Positions 28,822 through 36,999 of a stretch of 58,410 nucleotides of DNA are shown piece by piece (position 1 is the first letter of the stretch; each line of letters begins with the position of its first letter). Made by a program: the position numbers and the translations under genes. Location of the stretch: positions 1 to 58,410 of the forward strand of contig CALWTF010000011.1 of NCBI GenBank assembly GCA_944384415.1, read 5' to 3'. The notes under the pieces were generated by a model. It was not told the DNA's origin. It made no database searches and worked only from the letters and a program-made list of their open reading frames with translations. Origin of the DNA: an uncultured Clostridia bacterium. Lineage in GTDB: Bacteria > Bacillota > Clostridia > Christensenellales > UBA1242.

Positions 28822-29887
28822 TCAATTTACAATAATTATTTTTTATCTTGTTATTTCAACTAAATTATTCACTATGTTACCAAATTTATTTTCATTTGCA
28901 AACAATGATGCTATTTGGTCTATGATTTTATTTAGTATAATTGATTTTTTACTTTTTATTTTAATTATACAAATTATAAAAAACAATCCAGATACAACTT
29001 TAATTCAGTTTTTGCATAAATATTGTGGGAAATTTTTAGGAACAATAATATTAATTATACTTTTTACTTTTATTATTTTTAAGCTTTTATTTATATCACA
29101 AGAAACACACTCGTTCTTTGTTGAATTTTTGTTTGAAGATATGAATATGTTGGCGTATATTCTACCCTATTTGTTTTGCATTGGGTATCTAGCTATTAAA
29201 GGAGAAAAAACAATTGCTCAAACCTTAGAAATATTTTCAGTTATAATATTACTAGGTTTTATTGTTAGTTCAGTAACAGCATTAGGATATGTTAGCAAAG
29301 AAACTTTAGCACCATTTTTTCAAAATGGTTTTATGCCAATTTTAGATGGAGTTTACCATTCATCATTCTATTTTGGAAACTCTTTCATTCTTTTATGTTT
29401 TATGGGTAAAATTAAAATAGAAAAAAAATATAATTTAAAAACTACATTATCTGTTACTTTAGCGTTTTTATTTTTAATTTTAATGGCAATAGTGCTTTAC
29501 GAATCATATGGACAAACAGTTAAATACATTGATTTTGCAATTGCCGATTTACCAAAATATAATCCTTTTGTATCAGATGTTGGCAGACTTAATTGGCTTA
29601 GTGTTGTAGTTTGTTCAATTGCAATTTTTATTCAAAGTTCAATATTTCTATATGCTAGTAATCAATGTTGCAAAAATCTATTAAAAATAAAAAAGAACAT
29701 ATGGGCAACTGCTATAAACTTTATTATTTTAACAATATTTGCTTTACTTTATAGATACAGTTTGCCAAATATGCTTGATGCCATTAATGGTATTTGGAGT
29801 TTTGTTTCAATTGCTATAATAAGTGTGTTAACATTAATTTGCATTATTGCAATAATTATAGGAGGTATAAAATGGAAAAAGCATTAA
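28802..29887 (+). CDS. Spore germination protein, GerB family (B subunit)
   Basis: 361 residues with about ten membrane helices, an amino-acid-permease-like GerB protein (FTIIIFYLVISTKLF at the start). This subunit is thought to sense the germinant. It overlaps the A-subunit gene by 20 bases and the C-subunit gene by 16, which indicates coupled translation. AGGCAGGG lies just before the ATG. The germinant cannot be predicted. Confidence 0.93.
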   Translation: MKTVNTNQFTIIIFYLVISTKLFTMLPNLFSFANNDAIWSMILFSIIDFLLFILIIQIIKNNPDTTLIQFLHKYCGKFLGTIILIILFTFIIFKLLFISQETHSFFVEFLFEDMNMLAYILPYLFCIGYLAIKGEKTIAQTLEIFSVIILLGFIVSSVTALGYVSKETLAPFFQNGFMPILDGVYHSSFYFGNSFILLCFMGKIKIEKKYNLKTTLSVTLAFLFLILMAIVLYESYGQTVKYIDFAIADLPKYNPFVSDVGRLNWLSVVVCSIAIFIQSSIFLYASNQCCKNLLKIKKNIWATAINFIILTIFALLYRYSLPNMLDAINGIWSFVSIAIISVLTLICIIAIIIGGIKWKKH

Positions 29888-31086
29888 AATACCGACTTGT
29901 AATTTGGGTAGTTGTAATATTTTTTATAATTTTAACATCTGTAACTTTCCCTCTACAAAGCCAAATTCAAAAAACTTGTTTAGCAGTTGGTTTTGGTATT
30001 GATAAAGTAGATGGTCAAATAGAGATAAGTGCACAAATAATTATTCCTCAAGCAGGAGGAGATTACTCGCAAACACAAGAAATTATTTCAAACAGAGGAG
30101 CAAACATAGCTGAAGCAGTTTCTAATCTTGAATTAGAAACTGGCAAAAACTTATCATTAGACCATTGTCATGTTTTGGTTATAAGTAAATCGCTTTGTGA
30201 AGAAAATATTATAGAACACTTAGATTATCTTATACGAAGTAATTTGATGAATAACAATACTGTTTTAATATACACAAATGGAACATCAAAAGAAATTTTA
30301 TTATCAAGTTCACAGTTAAATACAAGTGATTTAAATAATTTGCAAAACATAACAAATTATAACAATTCACACGATAGTTCAAGTGGAATTAGTTTAATTG
30401 ATTTTGTAAATGAATATATGTCACCTACTTCAACTTCGCTTTTTACAAGTATTGAAGTTAATAGTACTGATGAAAGTTCATCAAATTCAAACAATCAACA
30501 AAACAATAATGGTGCAACTACCAGTCAACCTTCAAAAGAAGCAACTACTTTAAAAAATGATGGAAGTGGTGTTGTGTTTTTAGAAGGCAAAAAAGTTCTT
30601 GATATAAAAAAAGAAGAAATGTGGAAATTAAATTGGTTTGACCCTAGATTTAAAGTTGGTAGTATACAAATTGAAAATATTTCTGATGAAAAACTTAAAA
30701 ATGCTAATATGAATTTTTATATTAAGAAAAAAGATATGCAAATAAAACCAAAATTTGTAAATAACACTCCTATTATTGAACTAAATTTACAATTATTATT
30801 GAAAGCCACAAATATAACTCAACAAGATAAATATATTGTACCAACTGGAACTAACTACATTTCTGACACTGTAAAACAAGCAATTTCAACAAAAATTCAA
30901 AATGAAGTAAATGATGCCGTTCAATTATGCAAAGATAATAGTTTGGACATTATCAAAGCATACAACATTTTTAACACTGTGCTAAATAAAGAATGGAAAC
31001 AATATTTAAGCAGTTTAAATTCGCCTTATGAATATTTAAATCATTTAGTTGTAAATGTAAATTTAGATGCAACATTTTACAAATAA
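29872..31086 (+). CDS. Spore germination protein, Ger(x)C family, without a lipobox
   Basis: 404 residues from ATG 29872, which follows GGAGG; an earlier in-frame ATG (29794) lies inside the B-subunit gene with no ribosome binding site. The family pattern AVGFGIDKVDGQIEISAQIIIP is present, followed by an Asn/Ser-rich linker (about 195-225) and the C-terminal domain. GerC proteins are normally lipoproteins with GCWD after the signal; here the N-terminal hydrophobic segment (10-27) has no Cys at the lipobox position. The first Cys is residue 37. It may be held by an uncleaved helix instead. Confidence 0.9.
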   Translation: MEKALKYRLVIWVVVIFFIILTSVTFPLQSQIQKTCLAVGFGIDKVDGQIEISAQIIIPQAGGDYSQTQEIISNRGANIAEAVSNLELETGKNLSLDHCHVLVISKSLCEENIIEHLDYLIRSNLMNNNTVLIYTNGTSKEILLSSSQLNTSDLNNLQNITNYNNSHDSSSGISLIDFVNEYMSPTSTSLFTSIEVNSTDESSSNSNNQQNNNGATTSQPSKEATTLKNDGSGVVFLEGKKVLDIKKEEMWKLNWFDPRFKVGSIQIENISDEKLKNANMNFYIKKKDMQIKPKFVNNTPIIELNLQLLLKATNITQQDKYIVPTGTNYISDTVKQAISTKIQNEVNDAVQLCKDNSLDIIKAYNIFNTVLNKEWKQYLSSLNSPYEYLNHLVVNVNLDATFYK

Positions 31087-31114
31087 AAAAACATCTATAA
31101 TTAGATGTTTTTTT
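31085..31114. terminator. Shared terminator of the ger operon and rpsR
   Basis: AAACATCTA (31089-31097) pairs with TAGATGTTT (31102-31110), with A and T runs on both sides. It serves two convergent transcripts. Confidence 0.85.
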
Positions 31115-31460
31115 ATTCACCTTTGTAATAAATTAATGCCATATATCTAGCACGCTTTATTGCAGTTGCAAGTTCGCGTTGGTGTGCAGAACAAACACCA
31201 GTTTGTCTGCGTGGTAAAATTTTACCTTTTTCAGTTATAAATCTACGAAGTTTTGCAACATCTTTATAATCTATAGATTCAACTTTATCTAAACAAAATT
31301 GACAAACTTTGCGTTTTTGCATTGGACGGCGTTTACGGTCAAAAGCACCTTCAACACGAGCCTTGCGGTCAGCCGTTTTTTGTTCAGCTTTAGCATCATC
31401 ATTTTGAGCTTGTTCAGCATTTAATTGTTCTTCAACAACATTTTCTTCTTGATTGCTCAT
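31113..31460 (-). CDS. rpsR: Ribosomal protein S18 with an acidic N-terminal extension
   Basis: 115 residues against about 75 for the usual S18. The S18 core begins near residue 45 ([13 protein letters not shown]) and includes Cys49/Cys52 and CSAHQ, a likely zinc site. The extra N-terminal part of about 40 residues is rich in Glu, Gln, Asp and Ala. The ATG follows AAAGGAG, so the long form is probably translated. Last gene of rpsF-ssb-rpsR. S18 pairs with S6 on the 30S platform. Confidence 0.95.
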   Translation of the reverse strand: MSNQEENVVEEQLNAEQAQNDDAKAEQKTADRKARVEGAFDRKRRPMQKRKVCQFCLDKVESIDYKDVAKLRRFITEKGKILPRRQTGVCSAHQRELATAIKRARYMALIYYKGE

Positions 31461-31483
31461 TGTTTTCTCCTTTTATTATTTAA

Positions 31484-31900
31484 TTAAAATGGTAACTCAC
31501 CATCATCAATTGGTTCAAGTTCTACAACTGGTTCAGAATTTGTTTGCTCATCAGAATTAGCAGTATAACCTTCATCGTCAGTGCGTTTGCTTCCAACAAA
31601 TTCAACATCATCTGCCACAACTTCAGCAACAGTTCGTTTTTGCCCTTCTTTGGTTTCATAGTTTCGCATTTGCAAATAACCAGAAACAGCAGCTTTACTA
31701 CCCTTGCGTAAATATTTATGACAATTTTCAGCTAAACCACGCCAAACAACAATGTTAATAAAATCAGTTTCACGAGTTCCATCACTGTTTGCAAATCTTC
31801 TTGAAACAGCTAACGAGAATGTACAAACTGGAACACCACTGTTTGTAGTTGTAATTTCTGGGTCACGAGTTAAATTTCCAATTAAAATTATTTTGTTCAT
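31484..31900 (-). CDS. ssb: Single-stranded DNA-binding protein
   Basis: 138 residues. An OB fold (MNKIILIGNLTRDPEI, FINIVVWRGLAENCHKYLRKGSKAAVSG) fills about 1-105. A short acidic tail ends in DDGELPF, a variant of the usual DDDIPF tip that recruits partner proteins. The tetramer coats single-stranded DNA. It lies between rpsF and rpsR, the normal Bacillota arrangement. ATG with GAGG. Confidence 0.97.
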   Translation of the reverse strand: MNKIILIGNLTRDPEITTTNSGVPVCTFSLAVSRRFANSDGTRETDFINIVVWRGLAENCHKYLRKGSKAAVSGYLQMRNYETKEGQKRTVAEVVADDVEFVGSKRTDDEGYTANSDEQTNSEPVVELEPIDDGELPF

Positions 31901-31933
31901 AAAAAACCTCTTTCACTTTATAAGTGTTTATTA

Positions 31934-32221
31934 TTATTTATCCTTTTTAACAAACATTTTACGCACAAAATGTTCTGTAATCATCATTTGTTTTTCCATT
32001 TCGCGTGGCAAAGTAGGTTCTGAAGTAAAATTCATTAAAACATAATAACCTTCTTGACGACCGTGAATAGGATAAGCAAACTTTTTCATTCCAATTTTAT
32101 CAAAAGTTTCAATAGTACCACCGCTTGATGTTACCATATTTGAAAACTTTTCAATGATAGCTTCACGAGTTTGTTCATCTGCATCACTTGAAATGATGTA
32201 CAATAATTCATACTTATTCAT
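31934..32221 (-). CDS. rpsF: Ribosomal protein S6
   Basis: 95 residues, complete: YELLYIISSD at the start and FAYPIHGRQEGYYVLMNF in the core. It binds S18 on the 30S platform. AAAAGGAGG precedes the ATG. First gene of the rpsF-ssb-rpsR operon, behind a structured leader that probably binds S6:S18. Confidence 0.97.
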   Translation of the reverse strand: MNKYELLYIISSDADEQTREAIIEKFSNMVTSSGGTIETFDKIGMKKFAYPIHGRQEGYYVLMNFTSEPTLPREMEKQMMITEHFVRKMFVKKDK

Positions 32222-32240
32222 AACGGACCTCCTTTTGGAC

Positions 32241-32280
32241 TAAACGGCATTACACTTGTAATGCAAGGAACGGCAAAAAA
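32241..32280 (-). promoter_or_regulatory. Probable S6:S18 autoregulatory leader
   Basis: On the minus strand a hairpin (GCATTAC...GTAATGC, 32247-32264) is followed directly by CCG, and another TGCCG lies just before it. A CCG next to a hairpin in the rpsF 5' region is the hallmark of the S6:S18-binding leader found in many bacteria. The position before rpsF fits. I could not check it against a covariance model. Confidence 0.55.
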
Positions 32281-32298
32281 TTGCAATTCTTGAATGCC

Positions 32299-32327
32299 AG
32301 TATATCATATATGTAAAAAAAATGCAA
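32299..32327 (-). promoter_or_regulatory. Promoter of rpsF-ssb-rpsR
   Basis: Minus strand TTGCAT (32322-32327), 17-base spacer, TATACT (32299-32304). Its -35 lies in one arm of the upstream terminator. Confidence 0.75.
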
Positions 32328-32354
32328 GGTTTTTTTATAAAATCACCTTGCATT
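32314..32354 (-). terminator. Terminator of the SipW-like gene, overlapping the rpsF promoter
   Basis: AATGCAAGGT (32321-32330) pairs with ACCTTGCATT (32345-32354), a perfect 10-pair stem. A run of T follows on the minus strand. The downstream arm contains the rpsF -35 hexamer. Confidence 0.75.
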
Positions 32355-32362
32355 TTATTTCA

Positions 32363-33631
32363 TCAACTACCTAAATTGGGGTCAGAATTAGATTGATTAT
32401 TATTTTCTTGTTTGCCTTGCGTTTCTGCATTTATTTGCTCTAAATTACTTTCTTTAACTATATTTTCTAATTTTTGTTCATCAGTTTGTTCTTGATTTTC
32501 TTCTTTATTAGAAATTTCTTGTTCATTTTGTTTTATATTTTCTTTTTTTGTTTTCTCTGCTAATTCTTTTAGTTGTTCTATTTGTTCTCGTTTACGACGC
32601 TCTAACTCTGCCTCAATTCGTTTACGCCTTGCTTCATCTTTTGTTTTCTTAGCAATTTTTTTGTTTGAATTATGCAAAACATCTAACATCTCTTTTTGTG
32701 TAGTTATTTCATTTTTAAATTTATCTTCGGTTTTCATAAGGTCAGTTTCCAACATGTTTTTAAAGTTTTCACTGCGTTTATTATCTTCTTCAATTTGATT
32801 AAATAATTCAGCTTCAAATTTCCTATCAAATATAAATTTAAGCAAAAATAACACAATTACTAATAAAGCTAAACCACCAATTACAAAATACCAATTATCA
32901 AATATAAAAACAACAAAAGAACCTACATTAGGAATTGAAAATGATAACTTTCCAGTTATATCCGAAATAACAACAGGAGACAAATTATATCTTGACATAG
33001 CAGCAGAAAAATTTTGTTGAGGGTCAACTTTTGTATTAAAATTAATATCGTCATTGTAATTGGTCATATTGCCAACTATCCAAACCACCCCATCAGGATA
33101 AGTTGTTGTTATTTCTGTCCAAAAAATTATACCAATCTCACCCTTTTCAACGCCATTATATTCAATAATATCGCCCTCAAAAACATCATCATAAGTTTCA
33201 ACACTTTCTAATGCTAATAAACAATTTTGTGGAACTTGAGGAGCTAATTCATTATCATCTGCAACTACCACTCTTAACCCCAACATTGAAAGCATTCCGT
33301 ACAACAAACCAATTATAATTGCTATTGTTAATAAAACAGTTGCTATTATGGAACAAACAGTAGCACCTGTTGAAACCTGGTCTGTTGAAACCAAACTGCC
33401 TGTTGAATACGCATTCATTTGTATTTCTTTAATATCTCGCAACTGAGTTGAATACTGACTTTGGTCTGAAGCTTGAATTGCTTGATTTATCAATTGCTCT
33501 TTCTTTTTTGACTTTTTAGAAGATTTATAACTGCGAATTTCAACCGTATCTACCTCTGGCAATTCTTGTTTTAATATCTCACCAGTTGTATCTTTATTAA
33601 AAGGTACATCATCTAAATTGATTTTCGACAT
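32363..33631 (-). CDS. SipW-like membrane protein lacking the catalytic serine, with a charged coiled-coil tail
   Basis: 422 residues from ATG 33631 (GAAGGAG upstream); the frame continues 25 residues further but without a ribosome binding site. A polar N-terminus is followed by a membrane helix (about 90-117). An external domain (about 120-235) has the outline of SipW-type signal peptidases: VPQNCLLALES, VFEGDIIEYN, and ISDITGKLSFSIPNVGSFVVFIF before a second helix. The expected Ser-Met-x-Pro motif is absent (Asn-Cys-Leu stands there). From about 270 the protein is a long Lys/Glu/Gln-rich coiled coil, predicted inside the cell. Probably a non-catalytic relative; function unknown. Confidence 0.65.
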   Translation of the reverse strand: MSKINLDDVPFNKDTTGEILKQELPEVDTVEIRSYKSSKKSKKKEQLINQAIQASDQSQYSTQLRDIKEIQMNAYSTGSLVSTDQVSTGATVCSIIATVLLTIAIIIGLLYGMLSMLGLRVVVADDNELAPQVPQNCLLALESVETYDDVFEGDIIEYNGVEKGEIGIIFWTEITTTYPDGVVWIVGNMTNYNDDINFNTKVDPQQNFSAAMSRYNLSPVVISDITGKLSFSIPNVGSFVVFIFDNWYFVIGGLALLVIVLFLLKFIFDRKFEAELFNQIEEDNKRSENFKNMLETDLMKTEDKFKNEITTQKEMLDVLHNSNKKIAKKTKDEARRKRIEAELERRKREQIEQLKELAEKTKKENIKQNEQEISNKEENQEQTDEQKLENIVKESNLEQINAETQGKQENNNQSNSDPNLGS

Positions 33632-33659
33632 TTTTTCTCCTTCATTTAAAAAAATGTTT

Positions 33660-33687
33660 ATTATACTTATACACATTATAATATCAA
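33660..33687 (-). promoter_or_regulatory. Promoter of the SipW-like gene
   Basis: Minus strand TTGATA (33682-33687), 16-base spacer, TATAAT (33660-33665). Confidence 0.65.
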
Positions 33688-33724
33688 AGTTTTTTACTAA
33701 AAACAAATGATTTATATAAAAATA

Positions 33725-33760
33725 AAAAGAAAAACCTATTTTTTATTAGATTTTTCTTTT
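33725..33760. terminator. AT-rich hairpin after the 551-residue gene
   Basis: An AAAGAAAAA...CTA arm pairs with TAG...TTTTTCTTT, with one mismatch. It is low in GC, so a weaker call. Confidence 0.45.
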
Positions 33761-33792
33761 ACAAATTAAATATGTATAACAATCCAAAAATT

Positions 33793-35448
33793 TTATGCAA
33801 CAGGAGCATCTCTTCCTTTTCTTGCCTTTACTTCTTTTTTTAATTTTTCTAACCATTCTTGATATTCCGATTTTTTAGGTGTTACTGTACTAGGTAAAGG
33901 CGTAGGACTAATTTTAGTATTATCTACCATATCAAATTTTTTAAATATTTGCACTGGTGATTGAACATAAAAATGGTGTTGCTGTACTTTATCTTTATCT
34001 GATAAACTAATATTTTTCAACTTAGATTCTACTTCAGATTTTACTCTTGCTTCAATTTTTGATTGTTGTTCTTTTCTTGTTTTTTCATCTATTCCTGGAT
34101 GATTAGAATCATAAATTGCCATCAAATTATTAACTTCATTTTTAATAAAATCATCGGCTTGAGAATGTGCATCATCTTTTAGTTTATTAAGATTTAATGC
34201 ATTACAATTATTAGCCATATTTTGTAATGCCAAAGACAAAATAAAATTATTTAAACCACTTTTTTGTGAAGGTATAAAAGAAGTAATTTGTTGAGTTGAT
34301 GTGTATTGCTGAGGTGTTTTTATCAAACCAGATAAAAAGCCCTTAGCATCACTAGCTTTAACATTTCTAACATCTTCAAGTGAAACGCTTTTTATAAAAT
34401 CTTCACTGGCACCACCCAAAAGAGAAACCTTTTCTTTATCAATTCCCATTCCTGCTTGTATTGTTTGAATAGAAGAAATTTTGTTACAGCCTTTAGGAAC
34501 AATTCGAATACCATTAGATGTGATTAAAATATCTATTTCATTTTCATATTTTTTTCTTATTGCTTCTGGTTGATTTGCTAATGTTAACACTGTTTCAACC
34601 ATAGAATTTATTTGAGATGTAAATAATAAATCTTCTTTATCCTTATCTGAGTTGTGTTTGATAACTGGGAAAAGTAGCCCTTTTTGTAATCCACTTTCTA
34701 TATTTACATTTTTAAAAGCATTGGGATTATCTACAACTGGTGTAACTGTAATTCCATATGCAGAATCCATAGCCATTAAAAAACCTTCATCATTTGGTTC
34801 TGGATTATATTTTAATGCTTTTAAACTTTTTTGCGCATAGTTTTTAAATTTTATAGAAGTATAAAAATTAATTATCTTCTGTAAAACATTTGTAGATGAT
34901 GGTTTATCAACAATCCTTTCAGTTGTATAGGTATTATTTAAGTCACTTATTGAAATGACATTTTTTTCAGAATTTAAAACATCTAAAATTGTTGTAACAG
35001 CTGATTTTGGAATTTTATTATTTTTAATAACAGTTCTAGTTCCATCATCATTTACTTCCTCTATATATGCCCCACAATTACACGAAACAAATGAATGATT
35101 AAAAGTTTTACCTGCTTTTTTTCTTGTACTTTCTAAACCAGAAGATGAATTTACAACAACCAAACCACCACGACTTTCTGCCAGATTTACAACATCTTTA
35201 AATTTTAATTCTGGTAACTTTAATGTTTGTTTAACAGAATTAGCATTGCTTACTTGAGATATATCTGTGCTTAATGAAATGATTTGGTTAGTTTTAAATT
35301 TTGTATCAGCACTTTTTAAAACAGACTTGCGAATGCTATAATTAACAATTGCTTTATTTACATTTTTTTCAAACTTTTTAGGACGAAATTCTATTATATA
35401 TTTTTTTAAAATATCATAAATTGGTTCTTTAGGTTTACCGTTAGGCAT
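33793..35448 (-). CDS. Protein of unknown function (551 residues)
   Basis: No signal peptide and no membrane helix, so probably cytoplasmic or released by an unknown route. The N-terminus (about 1-50) is basic. Residues around 120 hold SFVSCNCGAYIEEV, the only Cys-rich spot. The middle part is mixed alpha/beta and the C-terminal 130 residues are highly charged with a Pro/Thr linker. I recognise no family. The ATG follows GGGGGG, a strong but unusual ribosome binding site. It has its own promoter (35474-35502) and is flanked by unrelated housekeeping genes, so context gives no clue. Confidence 0.7.
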   Translation of the reverse strand: MPNGKPKEPIYDILKKYIIEFRPKKFEKNVNKAIVNYSIRKSVLKSADTKFKTNQIISLSTDISQVSNANSVKQTLKLPELKFKDVVNLAESRGGLVVVNSSSGLESTRKKAGKTFNHSFVSCNCGAYIEEVNDDGTRTVIKNNKIPKSAVTTILDVLNSEKNVISISDLNNTYTTERIVDKPSSTNVLQKIINFYTSIKFKNYAQKSLKALKYNPEPNDEGFLMAMDSAYGITVTPVVDNPNAFKNVNIESGLQKGLLFPVIKHNSDKDKEDLLFTSQINSMVETVLTLANQPEAIRKKYENEIDILITSNGIRIVPKGCNKISSIQTIQAGMGIDKEKVSLLGGASEDFIKSVSLEDVRNVKASDAKGFLSGLIKTPQQYTSTQQITSFIPSQKSGLNNFILSLALQNMANNCNALNLNKLKDDAHSQADDFIKNEVNNLMAIYDSNHPGIDEKTRKEQQSKIEARVKSEVESKLKNISLSDKDKVQQHHFYVQSPVQIFKKFDMVDNTKISPTPLPSTVTPKKSEYQEWLEKLKKEVKARKGRDAPVA

Positions 35449-35473
35449 AATTTCCCCCCTTTTTTATATGTTT

Positions 35474-35502
35474 ATTATACCACTTTTTCATATTTTAGTC
35501 AA
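35474..35502 (-). promoter_or_regulatory. Promoter of the 551-residue protein gene
   Basis: Minus strand TTGACT (35497-35502), 17-base spacer, TATAAT (35474-35479). Confidence 0.85.
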
Positions 35503-35548
35503 TATAAAAACATTTTTATCCATAAAAACACTTTATAACTAAAATTGG

Positions 35549-35578
35549 TTGCTAAAACAAATAAAAATATGTTATAAT
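35549..35578 (+). promoter_or_regulatory. Promoter of ppa
   Basis: TTGCTA (35549-35554), 18-base spacer, TATAAT (35573-35578), 32 bases before the ATG. Confidence 0.75.
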
Positions 35579-35610
35579 TCATTTACAATTAATTTTAAGA
35601 GAGGTATTTT

Positions 35611-36141
35611 ATGAATATTTGGCATGATATTGATATTGAGCGCATTAATGCTGATGAATTTGAAGCATTTATAGAAATAAGCAAAGAAAGTAAAGTTAAA
35701 TATGAATTAGATAAAAGCACTGGTTTAATATCTTTTGACCGTTTGCTTCACACTAGTATGGTTTACCCTGCTAACTATGGTTTTATTCCAAAAACTTTGG
35801 GTGGTGATGGTGACCCACTTGATGTATTAGTAATATGTTCTGAACCACTTATACCGGGTTGTTTAGTAAAAGCAAAGCCAATAGGTGTTATAAATATGAT
35901 TGATGATGGCGAAATGGACGAAAAAATTATTGCTGTTGCAAGTAAAGACCCTTTTTATTCTAATGTTGAAAATATGGACGATTTACCTCAACACACATAC
36001 GACGAAATGGTACATTTCTTTAAAAGATACAAAGAATTACAAAATAAAGTTACTGAAATAACTTCTGTTGAAGGTATTGAATCTGCTAAAAAAGTAATTA
36101 AAGATAGTATTAACAATTATCGTGCAGAATACGATTCTTAA
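35611..36141 (+). CDS. ppa: Inorganic pyrophosphatase, family I
   Basis: 176 residues, usual for the soluble family I enzyme that splits pyrophosphate made in biosynthesis. The metal-binding signature DGDPLDVLV is at 66-74 (Asp66, Asp68, Asp71). VYPANYGFIPKTLGG and DDGEMDEKIIAV are also conserved. AAGAGAGG precedes the ATG. Own promoter and terminator, so a single-gene unit. Confidence 0.97.
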   Translation: MNIWHDIDIERINADEFEAFIEISKESKVKYELDKSTGLISFDRLLHTSMVYPANYGFIPKTLGGDGDPLDVLVICSEPLIPGCLVKAKPIGVINMIDDGEMDEKIIAVASKDPFYSNVENMDDLPQHTYDEMVHFFKRYKELQNKVTEITSVEGIESAKKVIKDSINNYRAEYDS

Positions 36142-36144
36142 TAT

Positions 36145-36169
36145 AAAAGCCTGAATAAAGGCTTTTTTT
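36145..36169 (+). terminator. Terminator of ppa
   Basis: AAAGCCT and AGGCTTT form a hairpin (36146-36164) followed by seven T. Confidence 0.85.
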
Positions 36170-36225
36170 GTTTTTTCTAATATACATTTAACTACATATT
36201 TTGCATTTTTGTTAACAAATTTTAT

Positions 36226-36254
36226 TTGCTAATAGAAATATTTTTTGTTATAAT
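36226..36254 (+). promoter_or_regulatory. Promoter directly before the lepB start
   Basis: TTGCTA (36226-36231), 17-base spacer, TATAAT (36249-36254), then 6 bases to the ATG at 36261. Predicted transcription starts at the A of the start codon. Confidence 0.75.
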
Positions 36255-36260
36255 ATTTTG

Positions 36261-36998
36261 ATGAGTATGATAAAACCCGAAACAAATAGTGGTATAATTT
36301 ACGAAAACAATTATAAAAAACAAGCAACCTTGCTGTCTGTTGCAGCAAGTTTTTTGCTTATTTTAATTGGTGCATTTTTTGTTGTTTATAGTTTTACACA
36401 CTATGCAAAACCAGTAAACGGGATTTCTATGCAACCAACTATAAATGAAAGTTGGAGCTTTAATCAAGAAGATTCCTCCAAATATGATATTGTAGTAATT
36501 AATAGATATCAAACTGCTCAACGAAATGATATTATAATTGTTGATGTTTCAGAATATTTCGGAACACCAAAACTTTTAATAAAACGCCTTATAGCAGTTG
36601 GCGGTGATAAGCTTTCAATAACTTGGGACGAAACAAAAAATGAATGTGTTGTACGAGTAAATGATAAAATTTTAGATGAAGAATACTTGGATAACAATAA
36701 TTGGAAAAGCAAAGCTGATGATTTTAATAACTATAAAAGTTCTACTTCGTGGATTATAAATAAAGAAGGTCTAAAATTAGAAATTTTAGATGATGAATAT
36801 GGTTCAATAATTATACCTGATGGTTATTTCTTTGCAATGGGAGATAACCGAAACAACAGCACAGACTGTGCATCATCTACTTATGGTCCACTACCTGTTT
36901 CAAAAATTTTAGGAGTTGTGGATTGGGTGGCTAAATATGATTCATTTTTAAATTGGATTTTACGAAATGTGTTTGGTGTAATATTAAAAGAGGAATAA
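36261..36998 (+). CDS. lepB: Signal peptidase I
   Basis: 245 residues from ATG 36261; a TTG just before it and an ATG at 36267 are alternatives. One membrane helix (about 25-45) precedes the catalytic domain. The Ser-Lys dyad is Ser56 (GISMQPT) and Lys108 (LIKRLIAVGGD). The MGDNRNNSTDC box is present. The protein removes signal peptides from exported proteins. There is no ribosome binding site and the -10 box ends 6 bases upstream, which points to a leaderless mRNA. rlmH follows after 1 base. Confidence 0.94.
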   Translation: MSMIKPETNSGIIYENNYKKQATLLSVAASFLLILIGAFFVVYSFTHYAKPVNGISMQPTINESWSFNQEDSSKYDIVVINRYQTAQRNDIIIVDVSEYFGTPKLLIKRLIAVGGDKLSITWDETKNECVVRVNDKILDEEYLDNNNWKSKADDFNNYKSSTSWIINKEGLKLEILDDEYGSIIIPDGYFFAMGDNRNNSTDCASSTYGPLPVSKILGVVDWVAKYDSFLNWILRNVFGVILKEE

Positions 36999-36999
36999 A

